Source: Chlamydiia bacterium (GTDB taxonomy: Bacteria > Chlamydiota > Chlamydiia > Chlamydiales > FEN-1388). From it: 5,669 bases of DNA. Both the position numbers and the translations under genes were made by a program. This document shows positions 3,951 to 5,669 of the stretch, piece by piece. How positions within the stretch are numbered: the first letter of the stretch is position 1; the number at the start of each line of letters is the position of its first letter. The stretch is from positions 1 through 5,669 of the forward strand of contig JAHFTM010000144.1 of the NCBI GenBank assembly GCA_023269335.1. The letters run 5' to 3'. The notes under the pieces were generated by a model, which saw nothing but the letters and a program-made list of their open reading frames with translations, ran no database searches and was not told the origin of the DNA.

Positions 3951-5669
3951 TGAAGCCTGACGATATGCCTGAGATGAAACCTACGAAGAATGACAAGCAG
4001 CGGCTGCTCATGCTAGGTGGCTTTTTATTTTTTTTATTAACGATGTTGGTGGGGCAGTTTTTCCGGATACAGATTGTAGAGGGCGAGCGCTGGAGACACT
4101 GGGCAACAGAACAGCACTTCTTCGACGTTGTAGAGCCTTTTGTCCGAGGAACTTTTTATTCAAATACAAGTGTGAAAAAGGGACATCCAGAACTCAGTCA
4201 AAAATTTGCCTTTGATATTAAGAAATATCATTTATACATTGATCCACAGAGCATTCCAGAAAAGTATAAAGGCGAAGTAGCAGAGAAGTTGCTGAGCCTG
4301 ACAAAACCAACAGCTTCTGAGCTGAAAAAATACCGTGACCAGTTTTTGAAGAAGAGCCACAGCAGACGCCTAGTGTCATGGATGGATGAGGCAACTAAAG
4401 ACACTGTAATGCGCTGGTGGAGGCCTTACGCCAAAAAAAATAAGATTGAACCAAACTCTGTCTTTGTAATTGGCGACACACTGAGAAGCCATCCATTTGG
4501 AAAATTACTTGGCCAGGTACTGCATACAGTACGTGCGCAAAAAGATGATGACACCCTAAAAAGCCATCCTACCGGTGGCGTTGAGCTGGCTCAGAATGAA
4601 TATCTACAGGGAAAGCTAGGAAGAAGAAGGCTCATGCGCTCACCAAGACATTCACTAGAAGCAAGCCTTGTCGTTGAGAAACCTGATAATGGTGCTGACA
4701 TATACCTGACGATAAATCACTACCTGCAAGCTATCTGTGAAGAGGAAATAGAAGCTGGTGTGAAGACAAGTAAAGCACGCTGCGGCTGGGCGATGATGAT
4801 GGATCCTTATACAGGCGAAATTTTAGCGCTCGCTCAATATCCATTTTTCTATCCAGATGAGTACCAAAAGTACTTTAATAGCCCTGAACTGATTGAAGAC
4901 ACAAAGGTAAAAGCCATTACTGACGCCAATGAGCCAGGCTCCATTATGAAGCCTATCACGCTGACGATAGCTCTGAAGGCCAATAAAATCTTAAAATCGC
5001 AAGGTAAAAAACCTGTTTTCGACCCAGCTGAGAAGATTGACACTTCAAAAGGCAGATTTCCAGGCAGATCAAAACCTATTACAGATACACACTTCCACCA
5101 CTACTGCAACATGTATTTGGGGCTGCAGAAGTCTTCGAATATCTATGCCGCAACGCTTGTACATAGGACTATCAATTGCCTAGGCGATAAATGGTACAGA
5201 AATGAGCTTGAAAATACTTTTGGGTTTGGTAAAAAAACTGGCATAGAGCTGCCCTCAGAAAGTGGAGGCGTACTGCCAACACCAGGAAAAAAACATCCTA
5301 ACGGCAAGCTTGAATGGTCAGTGCCAACGCCCTTTTCTTTAGCTATAGGACACAATATTCAGGCAACATCAGTCCAGATGACCCGCCTTTATGCGTTGTA
5401 CGCCAATGGGGGCTATCTGGTAGAGCCAACCCTCGTGCGCAAAATTGTGAAAAAAGATGGCGAGGGTAAGGATGTTGTGCTTCTGGATAACACCGGTGAT
5501 GAGCGACGTGCAAAGTTTCCTCGTGTACTGGATGAAGATATTGTACAGCAAGTTGTGAAGGCAATGAAACTGGTAACAAAGCCTGGTGGATCAGCACGAA
5601 GAGCCAATATCTGGGGTTACACTGAAGCTGGGAAGACAGGAACAAGCATGAAGATTGTTAGTGGAACTT
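3950..5669 (+). CDS. ftsI: Penicillin-binding protein 3 / FtsI-type peptidoglycan transpeptidase, 3' end outside window
   Basis: The frame is open for 573 codons and runs off the right edge. It encodes a class B PBP, which crosslinks peptidoglycan stem peptides from the periplasmic face at the division site. In order: a cytoplasmic N-terminus; one membrane anchor (about 19-39, MLGGFLFFLLTMLVG core); a pedestal domain (about 60-245, including GKLLGQV at 184-190 and TGGVELAQNEYLQG at 208-221); and a transpeptidase domain from about 250. That domain has the active-site S331-I-M-K334 in EPGSIMKP, the S395-S-N397 motif and K562-T-G564 in AGKTGTS. All three penicillin-binding motifs are therefore intact. 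Only the C-terminal end, perhaps 60-100 residues, is missing. The usual RGxIxDRxG segment after the anchor is replaced by EPFVRGTFYSN (62-72). ATG 3950 overlaps the ftsL stop; ATGs at 3965 and 3974 are alternatives. Weak Shine-Dalgarno; coupling to ftsL is likely. In Chlamydia, murE would follow. Confidence 0.95.
   Translation, partial: MKPDDMPEMKPTKNDKQRLLMLGGFLFFLLTMLVGQFFRIQIVEGERWRHWATEQHFFDVVEPFVRGTFYSNTSVKKGHPELSQKFAFDIKKYHLYIDPQSIPEKYKGEVAEKLLSLTKPTASELKKYRDQFLKKSHSRRLVSWMDEATKDTVMRWWRPYAKKNKIEPNSVFVIGDTLRSHPFGKLLGQVLHTVRAQKDDDTLKSHPTGGVELAQNEYLQGKLGRRRLMRSPRHSLEASLVVEKPDNGADIYLTINHYLQAICEEEIEAGVKTSKARCGWAMMMDPYTGEILALAQYPFFYPDEYQKYFNSPELIEDTKVKAITDANEPGSIMKPITLTIALKANKILKSQGKKPVFDPAEKIDTSKGRFPGRSKPITDTHFHHYCNMYLGLQKSSNIYAATLVHRTINCLGDKWYRNELENTFGFGKKTGIELPSESGGVLPTPGKKHPNGKLEWSVPTPFSLAIGHNIQATSVQMTRLYALYANGGYLVEPTLVRKIVKKDGEGKDVVLLDNTGDERRAKFPRVLDEDIVQQVVKAMKLVTKPGGSARRANIWGYTEAGKTGTSMKIVSGT

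Noticed and set aside
4849..5645. Minus-strand open frames of 60-100 codons inside pbp3.
   Set aside because: They lie antisense to a gene with all class B PBP motifs, have no family-like sequence, and are shadows of its codon use.

Overview
The window looks like chromosomal DNA from a member of the Chlamydiae, more likely an environmental (Parachlamydia/Simkania/Waddlia-like) lineage than a Chlamydia species. The main evidence is the right-hand two thirds. A divergent block places a TPR protein and a chlamydial protein of unknown function on the minus strand, back to back with rsmH (mraW), an FtsL-like protein and a class B penicillin-binding protein (PBP3/FtsI) on the plus strand. As I remember it, this is the order of Chlamydia trachomatis CT274-CT273 / CT272(mraW)-CT271-CT270(pbp3). 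The genus was not established by any search.

Left region (1-1716): accessory, lineage-specific sequence. It opens with the 3' end of a gene whose last ~62 codons are almost identical to the C-terminus of a complete 411-aa exported protein at 481-1716. The two copies are plus-strand paralogues about 1.5 kb apart. Between them (208-477) lies a reading frame that looks like the C-terminal piece of an unrelated gene and has no convincing start. No function can be assigned to any of these.

Middle region (1732-2603, minus strand): a three-repeat TPR protein, and upstream of it in the same direction a 151-aa protein with an acidic low-complexity segment. They are 20 bases apart and probably one operon. 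The operon reads towards the accessory gene, and the convergent stop codons are only 15 bases apart.

The 106-base divergent intergenic region (2604-2709) holds a perfect 7+7 bp inverted repeat, centre-to-centre 21 bp. Its arms overlap candidate promoter elements for both directions, so the two operons could be co-regulated.

Right region (2710-5669, plus strand): rsmH, then an ftsL-like gene, then pbp3, which runs off the window just past its KTG motif. ftsL and pbp3 overlap by one base (TAATG). Together they form a reduced division and peptidoglycan cluster: RsmH modifies 16S rRNA, FtsL is a bitopic divisome protein, and PBP3 is the septal transpeptidase. No mraZ lies upstream of rsmH. I found no RNA gene, CRISPR array, insertion sequence or convincing intrinsic terminator.
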